The notes under the pieces are model-generated. The model was not told the DNA's origin, searched no databases, and worked only from the letters and a program-made list of their open reading frames with translations. Shown piece after piece: positions 11,610 through 23,555 of a stretch of 64,000 nucleotides of DNA. The DNA is taken from positions 54,220,140 to 54,284,139 of the forward strand of contig OX104127.1 of assembly GCA_944470555.2 (NCBI GenBank), given 5' to 3'. Positions within the stretch are counted from its first letter, which is position 1. Each line of letters begins with the position of its first letter. The position numbers were made by a program, and so were the translations under genes. The DNA is from Heterobilharzia americana. Its lineage: Eukaryota; Platyhelminthes; Trematoda; Strigeidida; Schistosomatidae.

Positions 11610-13735
11610 CGTTTTCAATTACACCTATCTAGGCAAGGCACCATCGTTTCAAATGGCCAGTCAGCCAGCCAGCCAGAGTTCCTTGTTTCTCATTCTTATT
11701 ATTCTGACCACCTCAGCTTCAGTAACGAGCCACAGTATATGCCCAATCCAATCCATCTCCACCTCCCTCTGAATATTTGCTGAGTGATAGGTTCTTGGTG
11801 GGTTCATTCCCAGACTTCCTTGTTACTTATTCTTCAAATTCTGGCCACCTCAGCTTCAGTAACGAGCCACAGTAGGCCGTTGTTGATCAATGTCTGTAGT
11901 TTGTAGGAAAGGATTTTCGTAACGCACCAACTCTCTGAACCACCACACAAAAGCACTGACTTGACTGGCATTAGTGTTGAAAATCTGGATCTTGTTCACA
12001 CTTTATGCTGAGTGCAGTGGAGGAGATCTCCACACTGGTTTCAAGCTAATGAAAGACTGTCTTGCTGTCTTTCTGATCCTGCTTTTCACATCATCGTCTG
12101 TGCCAATGCCAGCTGTAATTGAAACTATGCTGCATTGCCTAGATAGGTGTAGGTGAAAGACACTACTTCCTTCAAGTTTCCCCGTTGATGGTGATTCATG
12201 TTTGTTGTTGTTCTTGTTGGTGGTGGTGGTGTTCGTTGTGCTGTTGGTTCAGTATCTTCTCTAAATCCACTTGAAATACCATTTCGCTGTCCTGTCCTGC
12301 CCTGCCCTACCCTGCCCTGTCCTGCATCTTCTGTCAAATTAATGGTTTTCACCTGTAGATCTTCCAGTTTGTCTCACATTACACACATTTCATAATCGTC
12401 AAATCCAAATCTTCTAGGATGTTTCCTGTGGTCAAACAGCGTATTCACCTCTTCTCGCTCCTCATAGTTGTTTCTTGCATGATCCAGTCTAGTCGACCAC
12501 AATCAGGAAGATCGTGGGTGATAGTAGACAGCCTTGTCCTAATCCTACCTGTCTTCATTTCAAAAGCATCACTGAGCTGAGCTGCCTATTGTGAATTACT
12601 TGGCATGTGGCATCTTCATACAGTTGCTGAATGAGGTTGATAAAGGTTTGTGGTATTCCGTAGTGTTGACGCAACTGCCTGCCAAATTACTTGTCGGTCA
12701 ACACTGTCAAAGGCATGCTCAAAGTGGATGAAGTTGAGGTAGAGATGATGATGCACAGAGTGGCATTGCAATCTGTTCAGCACATGGTTTATACTTCATG
12801 AAGCTATCCAACCAGCCTGTTCCAGTCGTAGTTTTGAATGCAGCATATCCTTTAGTCTATCCAGCATTATGCAGCATAATATCTTGCTTGCTTTGGGTGG
12901 ACAAGAGAATGATCCCGTATCAGTTCTAGCAAAGACGTCGGTTGCCCTTCTTCGGGAGTTCCACAAGATTGCCATTCTTCCAATCAATAGACAGGTACCT
13001 TCCCTCAATTACTTCCACAACTCCTGCAATAGTGATGTGATGTGAGCATGTCCACTGTTGTCTCTGCGTGTGTTCTCAATGATACTTGAGGAATTCCATC
13101 CGGTCAGGCTGCTTCTCAGCATTTCACTAGCTTCGTGGCGTTCAGGAATTCACTTCTGTTTTCGTTGGAGAGCTTGTAATCACTGATAGTTCTGTGACTG
13201 GGTCGCAGGTGGTATTTCTGGACGAGATGCAGGTGGTAGTGGTAGTGGTGGTGGTGGTGGCGGTCGTCGTCGTCGTCGTCGTCGATTCAAGAGCTATTAG
13301 AAGTGGTCAGCTCATCGATTCCCTTGTTTCTCTTCTTTGGTAATTAGGTTTCATTCATCATCCTTCATTGGTTTCATCTGTGTTGATCTCTTCCCTCTCA
13401 GATAGTAACCTGCTTCTTTGATACAATGTTGTCACATCTCTGTCTCTCCTACCAGCCCTCAGCCTGTTCTGCTTCACTTGCCAGTGTGTCGTAGAAGTGT
13501 CTTTTGTCTTTGCATGCACTCTGCTTCACTTCCTTGTCCAGTGTAGTGTTTTGTAGGTTGTATTGAGTACCTGTTTTCGTTGTGCATCCTTGCACTGGTT
13601 TATCTTCTGCTTCACCATCCTCCTCCCCTCTCCCCTCCTCTATCAGCTTCCATGTGTCCGTCGAGATCAATTCCTTATCTTCTTTCTTCTTCCTTCCTAA
13701 TACGGTTATGCGGGTTTTTTTCCACAGTTCTCTAG
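11610..13735 (-). mobile_element. RTE retrotransposon copy, rearranged, near-twin of 19370-21320
   Basis: Minus-strand RTE covering the linker after the endonuclease (13670-13449, STDTWKLIEEGRGEEDGEAE), the RT (remnant RLEQAGW near 12800-12830) and the C-terminal region to about 11700. It shares stops, indels and a G-rich repeat (12285-12330) with the plus-strand copy at 19370-21320, so the two are recent relatives. At the 3' side the sequence jumps at an ACTGTG microhomology near 11740. A short piece in the opposite orientation (11610-11655, coding for a TYLGK-like stretch) is joined on. No frame is intact. Confidence 0.8.
13246..13286. repeat. GGT / CGT trinucleotide run
   Basis: Imperfect (GGT)n changing to (CGT)n inside the RTE copy. 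The twin element has a shorter CCA-type run at the same site (19798-19822), so this is a length-variable microsatellite. Confidence 0.85.
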
Positions 13736-13739
13736 GACC

Positions 13740-14058
13740 TTTCTAGCTAACATATTTAAGTCACACGTTGGAACCCTTAGCTAAAAACATAATTGACCGA
13801 ACCCATTCACATCGACGATATGTCGATGATATCCTAATTATTTATGATAACTCAAATCAGTCCACTTCAATTGTAGACCGACTGAATGAAGCACAGCATG
13901 GCACATCCTTGACGTGCGTAGAAGAGGATGATGACTGTTCGCCATTCTTGGATATATTGATTGGTCGGTGGCAGGATAAAATTCACAAAACGACCTATCT
14001 ATAGGAAACTGACATGGATAGAGCAACATTTCGACTACTATAGCTTTTTAGTAAAATT
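13740..14058 (+). pseudogene. PLE-2 reverse transcriptase fragment
   Basis: The plus strand reads HRRYVDDILIIYDNSN, then LNEAQHGTSLTCVEEDDD, then SPFLDILIGR. After a small frame change a segment corresponding to YRKLTWIEQHFDYYSF follows (about 13995-14045). YVDD is the RT catalytic motif, and the PFLDI and YRK.TW landmarks are typical of PLEs. A family A foldback splits this element from its continuation at 14560. The lineage differs from PLE-1, PLE-3 and PLE-4. Confidence 0.8.
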
Positions 14059-14520
14059 GCTTTTCGTATGTCGTCATTTATGGGACCGAATTGATTTCTC
14101 TCTATTAGCACGTGGGATTGTATGCGGATGCCTAAATGTAACCTGTATTCTACTTGTGGTAATAATGGACAGTGGCTAGCAGTGGAATCCGGGATGCATA
14201 TTTCGTCTTATTTGGAACTTGTCAGCTGGATGTACCTGCCTCACAGTGAGTGATGCTGTTCCCATCAGGATTAGGACTCGAAAGCGGTCGCTTCAAACGC
14301 CAGGGCGTTATCCTCTACACTACCGAGCCACGACAGTGTTTAAAGCGTTCAAAGTGACCGCTCCCGAGTCCGAATCCCTGTGGGAACAACATCATCCACT
14401 GGGAGTCGGCAGGTATATGCAGCTAACGAGTCCTAAATGGGAATAAACGAGCTTCCGGGATTCCACTGCCAATCACTATCCACCATTACTATCATGGCTT
14501 TTGTTCAATTCACTGAGCGT
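14059..14520. repeat. Smα-like SINE, head-to-head inverted pair
   Basis: The left half (14059-14335) is a minus-oriented Smα copy and the right half (14336-14515) a plus-oriented copy, joined at their tRNA-like heads. Both hammerheads are broken. The left core reads CTGACAA (G8 lost). The right reads CTAACGA (G5 lost) with a damaged GAAA side. The pair is inserted in PLE-2. Confidence 0.75.
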
Positions 14521-14559
14521 TAGTTAGGTGCTTATTCAATAGAATTCAACGAATATGCA

Positions 14560-15030
14560 TAGATGGTATTTTGGAAGACAAAAGAGGAACATTGACTGAG
14601 GTACTGCTGGAGAAAAACTATCCATCAAAATTTATTATGCAGCACAAAATAACCAGAGCAGAAAATCCAGCTAATCACTGTGTCCTGCAGAAAGATGTTT
14701 TCATTAGTCTTTTGCACAAATGTGTCTCTCACAGCACAATCCTTAAGTGGAGACTTAACACTGCTGTTAGAAGGACTTACTTTGCAGTTTGGGTTCGATA
14801 AACAGAAACCACTAAGCCAGTATATTCTCCGAAATCCTTACAGCATGTGAACGACAATGTCATATGTCATTGAATCTACCAATTCAAGTGTACATCTGAT
14901 GACACACACATATGGAGGATTCATACATTAATGCAAACAAGAGACTTGAAGCATATTCCAAAGTGACTTCAGAAGCAAATTAAATCAACTAAACCCATAA
15001 ACGTTGGTGACAGACGTCAAAGTTTTGAAA
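14560..15030 (+). pseudogene. PLE-2 continuation, thumb to GIY-YIG region, decayed
   Basis: The frame at 14571-14801 begins RGTLTEVLLEKNYPSKFIMQ, which corresponds to the LNNYPPKFI-type connector that follows the RT in other PLEs here. Further right, stretches near 14860-14960 are compatible with a ruined GIY-YIG region, but no YIG motif survives. It is the second half of the element interrupted at 14059-14520. Confidence 0.55.
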
Positions 15031-15039
15031 TAGTGGAGA

Positions 15040-15230
15040 ATATTTGTAGTTCAGGTGGATGGTCTTGATTGTATTGTGTCTTCTGAGCTGGGTTGTTTAG
15101 TCGTGAAGCTTTCATCGTCTTTCTTCATACTGAAGTTAGAGCTGATGATGTCGTCTAGAAAGATGATAAAAGCTTCACGATTTAACAACCCATCTCAGAG
15201 AACACAATGCAACCAAGATACGTCAGAGTG
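15040..15230. repeat. PLE-1 terminal block, inverted pair
   Basis: 15055-15120 is the PLE-1 terminal block in minus orientation and 15121-15225 the same block in plus orientation (CTTCATACTGAAGTTAGAGC, then AACAACCCATCTCAGAGAAC). The single-orientation versions are at 8041-8165 and 26062-26195. No coding sequence accompanies it, so this is a solo inverted terminal repeat. Confidence 0.7.
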
Positions 15231-15733
15231 TCTCGATCGAAAAAAAACATTCAGAAAGGATTAATGTGGCTAGTTCCTTTAGACCTTTTTTTAAAGGAAC
15301 TATTGGTTATGAAACTTTAACTTTGTTATGGACTTGGGCTATTAAGAAGTTCAAACCACCTTTGTATGTTCGAAAACAAGGTGTGTATCACCGAAGAAAA
15401 ATATTTTTTTAACGGTAGTTGAAAAAAATGTACTAATTGTGATCAGTCAGCTGTGGTCACTTATGAAAATAACATCTTAAAACACTTCCCTCTGTAGAAT
15501 TCATCTGAAAAAACTGAAGAGCCGGGAATAACACACCACTGAGGTTTCGAATGATGTTTTAATTCACATTCACAGCATAAGGAGGGAAGTTGAGTAGTTT
15601 AAACTAATCTACGATAAATTCACCCTTGTTCGAACATATTCTATCTATACAAGGAGTTTGATAAAACATAATCTTTGAAGTGTACACCACTCCTCCATAG
15701 TATTTAATTAATGTACACTATTCTTGATATTTT
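15231..15733. other. No gene recognised
   Basis: I see no nameable repeat or coding motif. Confidence 0.45.
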
Positions 15734-15734
15734 A

Positions 15735-16800
15735 TTTGTCCTTCGGGTTTCTAGTGGAACATAAGGCTTCAGTTGCAGGTCAACATCTCACTCTCTTCTC
15801 TGAAGTCCTTTTAACCTGGCTGCATGACTCCCCATAACCTCTCTTTTCTTCCTCATATGATCTCCTCCATGTCACCCTCGACTCGGACGCTGAACTCGTC
15901 GTTTCCCCTTGGGATTCCACACAAGTTTCTGACCTGGAGCTTGATGTCCCCAATCGGCCTCCTCAGTGTATACACCAACCCATCCCCACTTTCTTCTTAT
16001 GCTTATTTCTTGGGTGATGGATTCTTGCCTCGTTGGTTCATTGCCAGCCAGCAGCAGTTCCTTCTTGCTTATTCTTATTATTCTGGCTTTCTGATCTGAT
16101 CTTCAGTGTCAGTATCCAGTGGGCGTAGGCGGCAGCTGTTAATGAATGTCTGTGGTTTGTTGGGAATGCTTTTCGTGACACGCTAAGTTTCTGATCTATA
16201 AAGCAGCACTGATTCGACACGGTTAGTGTTGCAAATCTTGATCTCGTGCTTTGTGCTGAGTGCAGTACATCTCCACACTGATTTCAGTGCTTATCCGATA
16301 CTGGTTTTGCCATCCTCATCTGTGCCTATGCCGCCTGTATTTGAAACTATGATAACTAGGTAGGTAGGTAGGTGAAAGAGACAACCCCCTTAACATTGCT
16401 TCTGTTGATGGTGATTGGTGATTGTTGTTCATGCTGTTGTTAGTTGGGTATATTCATCACCTCCATCTTCTCTACATTCACTCGAAAGTACTCCCATCTT
16501 CCTTCACTATCCTCCATCTTCTGTCAACTTCTCAGTTTTCGCCTGTCGATCTTCCAGTTTGTGCCACAAGATATTAGACACAAATCATCAGCGTTGGCGA
16601 AATCCAAATCTCCCTCCGGGGTCTTTTCATCTGTCAAACAGCAAGCGTATGCCCATCTTCTCGCTCCTCACGGTTTGCTGCATCTTCCAGTCGAGTCGAG
16701 TCAATCACAATCAGGAAGATCATGGGTGGTGGTAAGCGGCAACTTTGCCTTACTCCTTCCTATCTTCACTTCAAAAGCATCAATGCGCTTTCCACTTTAA
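15735..16800 (-). mobile_element. RTE 3' fragment, decayed
   Basis: Minus-strand RTE from about the RT palm to the 3' end. The terminus TTTGTCCTTCGGGTTTCTAG is at 15738. 16260-16790 is closely similar to 42715-43230, including a (TAGG)n tract (16361-16376), so these two belong to one subfamily. All frames are short, and no motif is complete. Confidence 0.8.
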
Positions 16801-17350
16801 TTGGTGTGCACTAGTTGTATATTATTTTTCATTCACAAGTTCTAATCAAAAACACGCTTTATGATAGTAAGCCAACATAAAACATGCAATAAATCTATAT
16901 AACAACTAAGTGCATATACTCAGACTGTAATTTCAATGATGTACAATATCATATAACTAAACTCTAGAAATGTCTATTCAATTTATATAACTCAACTTAT
17001 AATAAATTTATTATATGTGATTTGTATTTCAGGTTTCAATAGGTGAAAATAGATCAAGTTATTTTGTTTTAGAACATATTTTAAGTTAAGGTAACTTGAT
17101 ACAAAATGAAATTATTTACTTCGATACAATTCGCCAGAAAAAAAAGAAGCTTACTTGAAAGGATTTAAAACACATAAAAATGAACAAATATAATTTTTGT
17201 GCAGTTACTAAAGGTATAAGTTTAAAGTTCTCTAGGAGAACAATAAAGAAATTATCCCACTATTTAACCTTGTATCATCTTAATTACTTAAGACTGAGTA
17301 AACAATAATTAAAGCATACTGTCTTAAGGTGCATCTCTAATGTCAGTTTA
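16801..17350. other. No gene recognised, AT-rich
   Basis: Very AT-rich with no nameable feature. Confidence 0.45.
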
Positions 17351-17354
17351 TTAT

Positions 17355-17610
17355 AGTTTAATTGATGAATCAAAGATGCATATTTCGTTCAGTTTTTCAG
17401 TTGTCAGCTGGATATACATGCACTCAAGTTAGTTATGGTATTCTCTTGAGTTCACTGTCCATTGATTTAAACGCTAAGTCAATGAGATAAGAGAGTGATC
17501 TCTTGTTAAATTGGCATTAGTTTTCATTGTTTGATACGTGTAATTTGCAGGCAGTATCAAAGTATCTGTACAGGAGCCCATGTACTAACAAAGATTCAGT
17601 AATTGGACTG
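17355..17610 (-). repeat. Smα-like SINE (family A), old copy
   Basis: Minus copy recognised by the hammerhead region (reverse complement ATCCAGCTGACAACTG at about 17400-17416), with G8 changed to A. The head is strongly decayed. Confidence 0.55.
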
Positions 17611-18125
17611 AGTATAATAGTATGAGATTACAATTATCGATCGATAATGGTAGTATTTGTTTCATTTAACTTGAATCTTCGATTTATCACAGTTTTACAG
17701 GCTGCAAGAACTGTATAAGCTGGGAAATCATATTGGTATGTATTTCTGTTGATAAACTGAGTATGTTAGCTTCTTATCTATATATTCAGATATGTATCTT
17801 TGTGTTTTAACTGTCTGTAAAAATATAATTAAAAGAAAGGACTCCGTCACTTTGTAGTTAGAAATAGAACCACATATAAACATTCTGGGAGTTAGTATCC
17901 AGGCTTACCATGCAAAGACACTTTGGTTTTTAAGTAAAAACGTTGGTTATACAACCTATTGTGAAATAATTCATATATTATTACTTATGCATTCAGAATA
18001 TTTCCGAAAATTTACCGTCTTCTAAGAAGTATTACTAAAATACTCAAAGATTAGCAGGTTATCACCATATTTACATTACTGATCTCCCATCAGTAGCTAT
18101 GATAGCAAGAACTTTACATGTAGTG
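17611..18125. other. No gene recognised
   Basis: AT-rich spacer before the long RTE copy. No feature seen. Confidence 0.45.
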
Positions 18126-18387
18126 AAGTCTAACCTCGCCTGGTTAACTAGTTCACTAGTTACTAGCCGGTCCTAAGCCCGGGTACACAGGGAAGGTTGG
18201 GCATAGGGCTAACAACCCTACCCCGTAAAAAAAATCTAACCACTAAACAAACTTCAAAGCACAAATGATATATAAAAAGTAAAAACAAAATTATTCCTAG
18301 CTGGAGTCGGAGAGACGAAATGACGCTGTTTGGTGAAAGCTTTCGCGAAGCCAGTCGGCCTAAGTGTCTTCTCTTCTCTCGGCGAAA

Positions 18388-19080
18388 GCGAAAGTAAACG
18401 TGGGGACATGGAATGTCCGCACCGTGTATGAACCTAGCAAAGCAGCCCAGATTGCAAACGAGATGAAGAGGTATCACATTAAAGTGCTTGGAATATGCGA
18501 AAGCAGACGAAATGGAAGTGGACCCTTTAAACTTTCAACTGGAGAATAAATAATCCACACTGATATTGTCACCCAGACGACAGCCACAAGCACACTGAGG
18601 GAGTGTCTATCATGATATCTCCAAGAACATCAAAGGTTCTCATATAGTGAAAACCAATCCCTACCAGGATCATGACAGCACGGTTCAACTCAAAAGGAAG
18701 GAAAGTCACAATCATATAGTGATACGCTACGCACCTACAAAAAATGCAGATGAAGAGGAGAAGGAGGAATTCGATAAACAGCTGCAATCAGCACTGGACA
18801 AGACGCCACCCCAGGTGCAGACATCAAAATTCTAGTGGGCGACATGAATACCAAACTGGGAGCGGACAACACACAAAGAAAACTAACCATGAATTGAGAA
18901 GCATTCGGTGAGGTGATGAACGAGAGTGAACAATTATTTGCAGAAATCTATGCATTCAACGATTTGGTGATTGGAGGCGATGTGTTCAAGCACAAAGATA
19001 TCTGCAAAGTGACATGGACATCACCATTCACCAGATGGACACACTAAGAATCAGATTGACTTCATCTCAAAGTGAAGAAA
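18388..19080 (+). pseudogene. RTE apurinic-like endonuclease (EN) remnant
   Basis: The N-terminal piece reads VNVGTWNVRT, then KVLGICESRRNGSG, matching the first two motifs of RTE-type APE endonucleases (TWNVRT and ISETRW). Further on, VGDMNTKLGADN (18837-18872) matches the GDFNAKIG motif, in a different register from the first part. This enzyme nicks the target DNA to prime reverse transcription. Stops at about 18548 and several frameshifts show that it is dead. Confidence 0.8.
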
Positions 19081-20039
19081 GTGGAGACGCAACCTAGTTG
19101 ACACAAGGTCAAGAAGAGGAGCAGATGTAGGTTCACACCACTCACTCTCTAGTGCAAGTAACCTACCTTCCAAATCAAGTTGAAAGCCTTCAAGGAAGTT
19201 GGAGATAGACCACAGTTCAAGTTCAACACCCAGAACAGAAACTGAAGTGAAGGACGAGACTACAAAGAAAATCTTCACGGCAGTCATCAAAACAAAATGA
19301 GGGATATCGAGGAACATCCCTGAAGAAACATATGTGGAAAAGCACTGGAATTCCTTGAAAGAGATGTGGAAAGAAACCTGCATAACCGTATTAGGAAGGA
19401 AGAAGAAAGAAGATAAGGAATTGATCTCGACGGACACATGGAAGCTGATAGAGGAGGGGAGAGGGGAGGAGGATGGTGAAGCAGAAGATAAACCAGTGCA
19501 AGGATGCACAACGAAAAGAGGTAGTGAATACAACCTACAAAACACTACACTTGATAAGGAAGTAAAGAAGAGTGCGCGCAAAGACAAAAGACTGGTAAGT
19601 GAAGCAGAATAGGCTGAGGGCTGGTAGGAGAGACAGAGATGTGACAACACTGTATCAAATAACCAGGTTATTTATTGTCTGAGAGGGAAGAGATCAACAC
19701 AGATGAAACCAATGAAGGATGATGAATGAAACATAATTACCAAAGAAGCGAAACAAATGAATCGATGAGCTGACCACTTCGAAAAGCTCTTGAATCAACC
19801 ACCACCACCACTACCACCTGCAACTCGTCCAGAAATACCAGCTACAACCCAGTCACAGAACTACTAGTTAACACAAGCCCTCCGACGAAAACAGAAGTGA
19901 ATTCCTGAACACCATAAAGCTAGTAAAATGCTGGAAAGCAGCATGACCGGATGGAATTCCTCAAGTATCATTGAGGACAGACGCAGAGACGACAGTGGAC
20001 ATGCTGACATCACATTACATCACTATTGCAGGAGTTGTG

Positions 20040-20700
20040 GAAGTAAGTGAGGGGAGGTACCTGTCTATTGTTTGGAAGAAGGGCAATCTTGTGGAACTCC
20101 AGAAGAAGGGCAACCGACGTCTTTACTAGAACTGACACGGGATCATGCTCCTGTCCACACAAAGCAAGCAAGATATTATGCTGCATAATGCTGGATAGAC
20201 TAGAGGGTATGCTGGATTCAAAACGACGACTGGAACAGGCTGGCTGGATGGCTTCATGAAGTATACACCATATGCGGAACAGATTGCAATGCCACTCTGT
20301 GCATCATCATCTCTACCTCAACTTCATCCACTTTGAGTATGCCTTTGACAGTGTTGACCGACAAGTAATTTGGCAGGCAGTTGCCTCAACACTACGGAAT
20401 ACCACAAACCTTTATCAACCTCATTCAGCAACTGTATGAAGATGCCACATGCCAAGTCATTCACAATAGGCAGCTCAGCTCAGTGATGCTTTTGAAATGA
20501 AGACAGGTAGGATTAGGACAAGGCTGTCTACTATCATCCACGATCTTCCTGATTGTGATCGACTAGACTGGATCATACAAGAAACAACTATGAGGAGCGA
20601 GAAGAGGTGGATACGCTGTTTGACCTCAGAAAACACCATAGAAGATTTGGATTTGACGATTATGAAATGTGTGTAATGTGAGACAAACTGGAATATCTTC
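20040..20700 (+). pseudogene. RTE reverse transcriptase remnant
   Basis: Recognisable pieces in shifting frames are SIVWKKGNLVELQKKGNRR (about 20070-20125), a segment corresponding to ILCCIMLDRLEGMLDSK and RRLEQAGW (20165-20250), and a segment corresponding to FIHFEYAFDSVDRQVIWQ (20320-20375), the aspartate motif A region. The catalytic second motif is not readable. The order fits an RTE-clade RT. Confidence 0.7.
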
Positions 20701-21562
20701 AGGTGAAAACCATTAATTTGACAGAAGATGCAGGGCAGGGCAGGGTAGGGCAGGGCAGGACAGGACAGCGAAATGGTATTTCAAGTGGATTTAGAGAAGA
20801 TACTGAACCAACAGCACAACGAACACCACCACCACCAACAAGAACAACAACAAACATGAATCACCATCAACGGGGAAACTTGAAGGAAGTAGTGTCTTTC
20901 ACCTACACCTATCTAGGCAATGCAGCATAGTTTCAATTACAGCTGGCATTGGCACAGACGATGATGTGAAAAGCAGGATCAGAAAGACAGCAAGACAGTC
21001 TTTCATTAGCTTGAAACCAGTGTGGAGATCTCCTCCACTGCACTCAGCATAAAGTGTGAACAAGATCCAGATTTTCAACACTAATGCCAGTCAAGTCAGT
21101 GCTTTTGTGTGGTGGTTCAGAGAGTTGGTGCGTTACGAAAATCCTTTCCTACAAACTACAGACATTGATCAACAACGGCCTACTGTGGCTCGTTACTGAA
21201 GCTGAGGTGGCCAGAATTTGAAGAATAAGTAACAAGGAAGTCTGGGAATGAACCCACCAAGAACCTATCACTCAGCAAATATTCAGAGGGAGGTGGAGAT
21301 GGATTGGATTGGGCATACACTGTGAAGGGTGTCTGGGGACATCACGCGTCAGGTGAGGCCCTCGAGTGGAACCCAAAGCAAAAGCGACGAGTTGGACATC
21401 TGAGGGGAGAGTGACATGGAGGAGATGGTGTGAGGAGGAAGTGAGAGCTTGTGGGCTTTTGTAGAGCCACTTTCAAAGTTTTGCATAGACGAGAGTGTAA
21501 TGGAGACGCGCTACTGAAGCCTTATGTTCCATTGAGAACCCAAGGAACAGATAATAATAAAT

Positions 21563-21935
21563 CATTTAGAGGTTATCTATCAAGCTTATGAAGCATTGAA
21601 AGTATGATACAACTGAAGTGTCTTGATAAACCTTTCTTTAGAACTCTATTTTTGGTAAAATTACTGTTGGGTTTAATGTTTCTACGAGATCTAGGATATG
21701 AATAAGGAAAACACTATGTAAACTGTTAGAACCAAATTATTCATGTTAATGTTACTGTTGCGAAATACTAGAATAGATAACATATAGACAATCCCTTTAA
21801 TCGGTTTTGTGTTGACCTCCTGAATAACCAGTGCATCAATCTTTCTTTGGCTATTAAAGTGCTACTATCTTGTACTTTACACAACGGTGTAGTAGTTTTG
21901 GCAAACAAAGTCATAATCAGAGAAGTGATGCTGAG
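21563..21935. other. No gene recognised
   Basis: I see no nameable feature between two RTE fragments. Confidence 0.45.
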
Positions 21936-21937
21936 CA

Positions 21938-22275
21938 CTAATGGTACTGACATCAACAGTTGCCGCCTACGCTCACTCGATATTGAAAATCATATGGCCA
22001 GAAAGAATAAGCACCATGAAATCTGGCTGGCTGGCTGGCAGCAAACTAACCAACAACCTATCACTCACCAAATATGCACTGGAAGGAAGTGGAGATGGAT
22101 TGGATTGTACATACACTGAGAAGGTTGACTGGGGACATCACGCACCACCCCAGGCACTCGAGTGGAACCCGAAGGGGAAACGATGAGTTGGGCGTCCGAT
22201 GTGAGGGTGACATAGAGGAGAGTCATATGTTCCACTAGGAATCCAAGGGAAAAAATAATGATAATAATAATGATA
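21938..22275 (+). mobile_element. RTE 3' fragment
   Basis: Short 5'-truncated copy with the KWRWIG-type C-terminal segment (about 22085-22115), the GTTCCACTAGGAATCCAAGG terminus (about 22230) and an (AAT)n-like tail to 22275. Confidence 0.8.
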
Positions 22276-22424
22276 CTGACCCCTTGTTTTGTTTAAAAGA
22301 AGCTAGTTTCGGACACTTAGTCAAATCCATTCAGTTCATGCATGTTTGTAATGAATTATTAAGGATTTCAATTTACAAATGATGTCAACACAAACACTAT
22401 TAGATAGTTTAAGGAAACGTCAGC

Positions 22425-22665
22425 TCGATGGAAGCAATCCGACAGGAAGCCCTGAATGACATACGTTTTGCACTTTTTGGCACTTGTCAGCTGGTCGCAT
22501 CTTCAATATCAACAGAACTGATGTCCTGGTTGATATACGAACTCGTGTCACACACTGCTAAAGTCAGCGACATTAGTATTGAGCTAACTGGGTCATTTCT
22601 GACTGCAAAGCTTACATCTTACAACGGACATCAGTTACATCAAGGTTGTAGATAAGCTTTGCTGA
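22425..22665 (-). repeat. Family C tRNA-like repeat
   Basis: Minus copy. The left part holds a hammerhead-like segment (reverse complement CAGCTGACAAGTGCC, G8 lost). The right part holds a tRNA-like head (22525-22600; reverse complement GAGTTCGTATATC resembles a decayed box B). The family is defined by the similar pieces at 44391, 57240, 57500 and 62080. Confidence 0.6.
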
Positions 22666-23555
22666 CGACTGCCAAAAATGGCAAAACCTAGATTCAGAGT
22701 TGCTTCCCGATTGCTTTCATCTGGCTAACATATATCACTGTGTATCGTGATGGTGGGTCTTCGGGCCTGGTATCCACATCCACAGAATTTGATCAGTACA
22801 CAGGATAAGAAAAAATATGAAGTCGATTACTCCTCAATGACTAGTCAGTCTAGTTTATAGAAAGCAGAGTCCTTATCTATATCAAATTTTTAAGAGATTT
22901 ATTGGTACACTTTTAAAATGGTAAGCGTTATTGGAGTTGAAATCTCTGTATTACACTATTTTTGACATTAGATACAGAATCGTATTTGTGTAAATCACAT
23001 AGGGTTTGAAATCAAATGATTCGAATGTTTCTCACTGAAGTCTGGTCCGAGCTTCTTTAGGGAAATCATCAAAATTATAATATCAAGGATATATAAATGA
23101 AATAAATAAAAAAAACGTTTATTTAATCTCCTTGTCCAGTCCTCTTCGTATAGTCATTATCTTGTTAAATTATGGTAACTAATCATTCAGTGTGAAATTG
23201 TATGTCTTTTGTTGTTTGGCGTATGTATGCATGTATGTACTCGAATTCATATTCGTCTTGATTATAAATATCAGACAAAAAGGATATTGGTGACAGTGAT
23301 TCGGTAATTTCATAAGTACAAATTGAAAAGGATGAGGTGAATGTGTATACAATTTCAGTTGAAGTAAAGTGGTGAATAGTGTTAGCGAATTCTCTCCTCA
23401 TTGATTTACCGAAATAGAGCGTAAATGAGTAGGAGTTATGATGGTGATAATGATGATGATGGTAATAATAATCATAATAAAAATAATAATAATAATGAAT
23501 GAGATCAGTGCAGGTTGTGTTGCTGTTGATGCAAAAATAATGGAGTTGAGACCAG
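22666..23555. other. No gene recognised; trinucleotide-rich tract
   Basis: Mostly AT-rich. 23440-23500 holds imperfect GAT and AAT repeats, which create a low-complexity His/Tyr-rich minus-strand frame (23183-23572) that I do not accept as a gene. Confidence 0.45.

Larger units (their letters stand above)
18129..21562 (+). mobile_element. SR2-like RTE retrotransposon, nearly full length, inactive
   Basis: The most complete LINE in the window, about 3.4 kb. In order it has a 5' leader (18129-18385) ending just before the coding start region, an APE-type endonuclease (18388-19080), a linker (19330-19610), the RT (about 20040-20700), the C-terminal domain (20880-21480) and a 3' tail with ACCCAAGGAACAGATAATAA at about 21539. 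The leader is shared with the deletion derivative at 32487. Many stops and frameshifts break the reading frame. The stretch 19370-21320 is a near-twin of the minus-strand copy at 11690-13735. Confidence 0.85.

Noticed and set aside
12198..12395. GGGCAGGGCAGG tract as a telomere-like or G-quadruplex element
   Set aside because: It is a short repeat within the RTE coding region, present in both twin copies (also 20728-20768). Nothing suggests a separate function. Circular dichroism could test quadruplex formation.
15120..15185. Hammerhead in the PLE-1 terminal block (CTGATGA followed by a hairpin and a GAAA-like stretch in related copies)
   Set aside because: Stem II would start with a mismatch or bulge, stem III would be only two pairs with U at the cleavage position, and no stem I can be formed in any of the three copies. 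A hammerhead covariance search could overturn this.
19051..19650. 199-codon minus-strand frame opposite the RTE element
   Set aside because: It is the reverse-complement shadow of the RTE linker region. Its Ser/Leu richness follows from the purine-rich coding strand.
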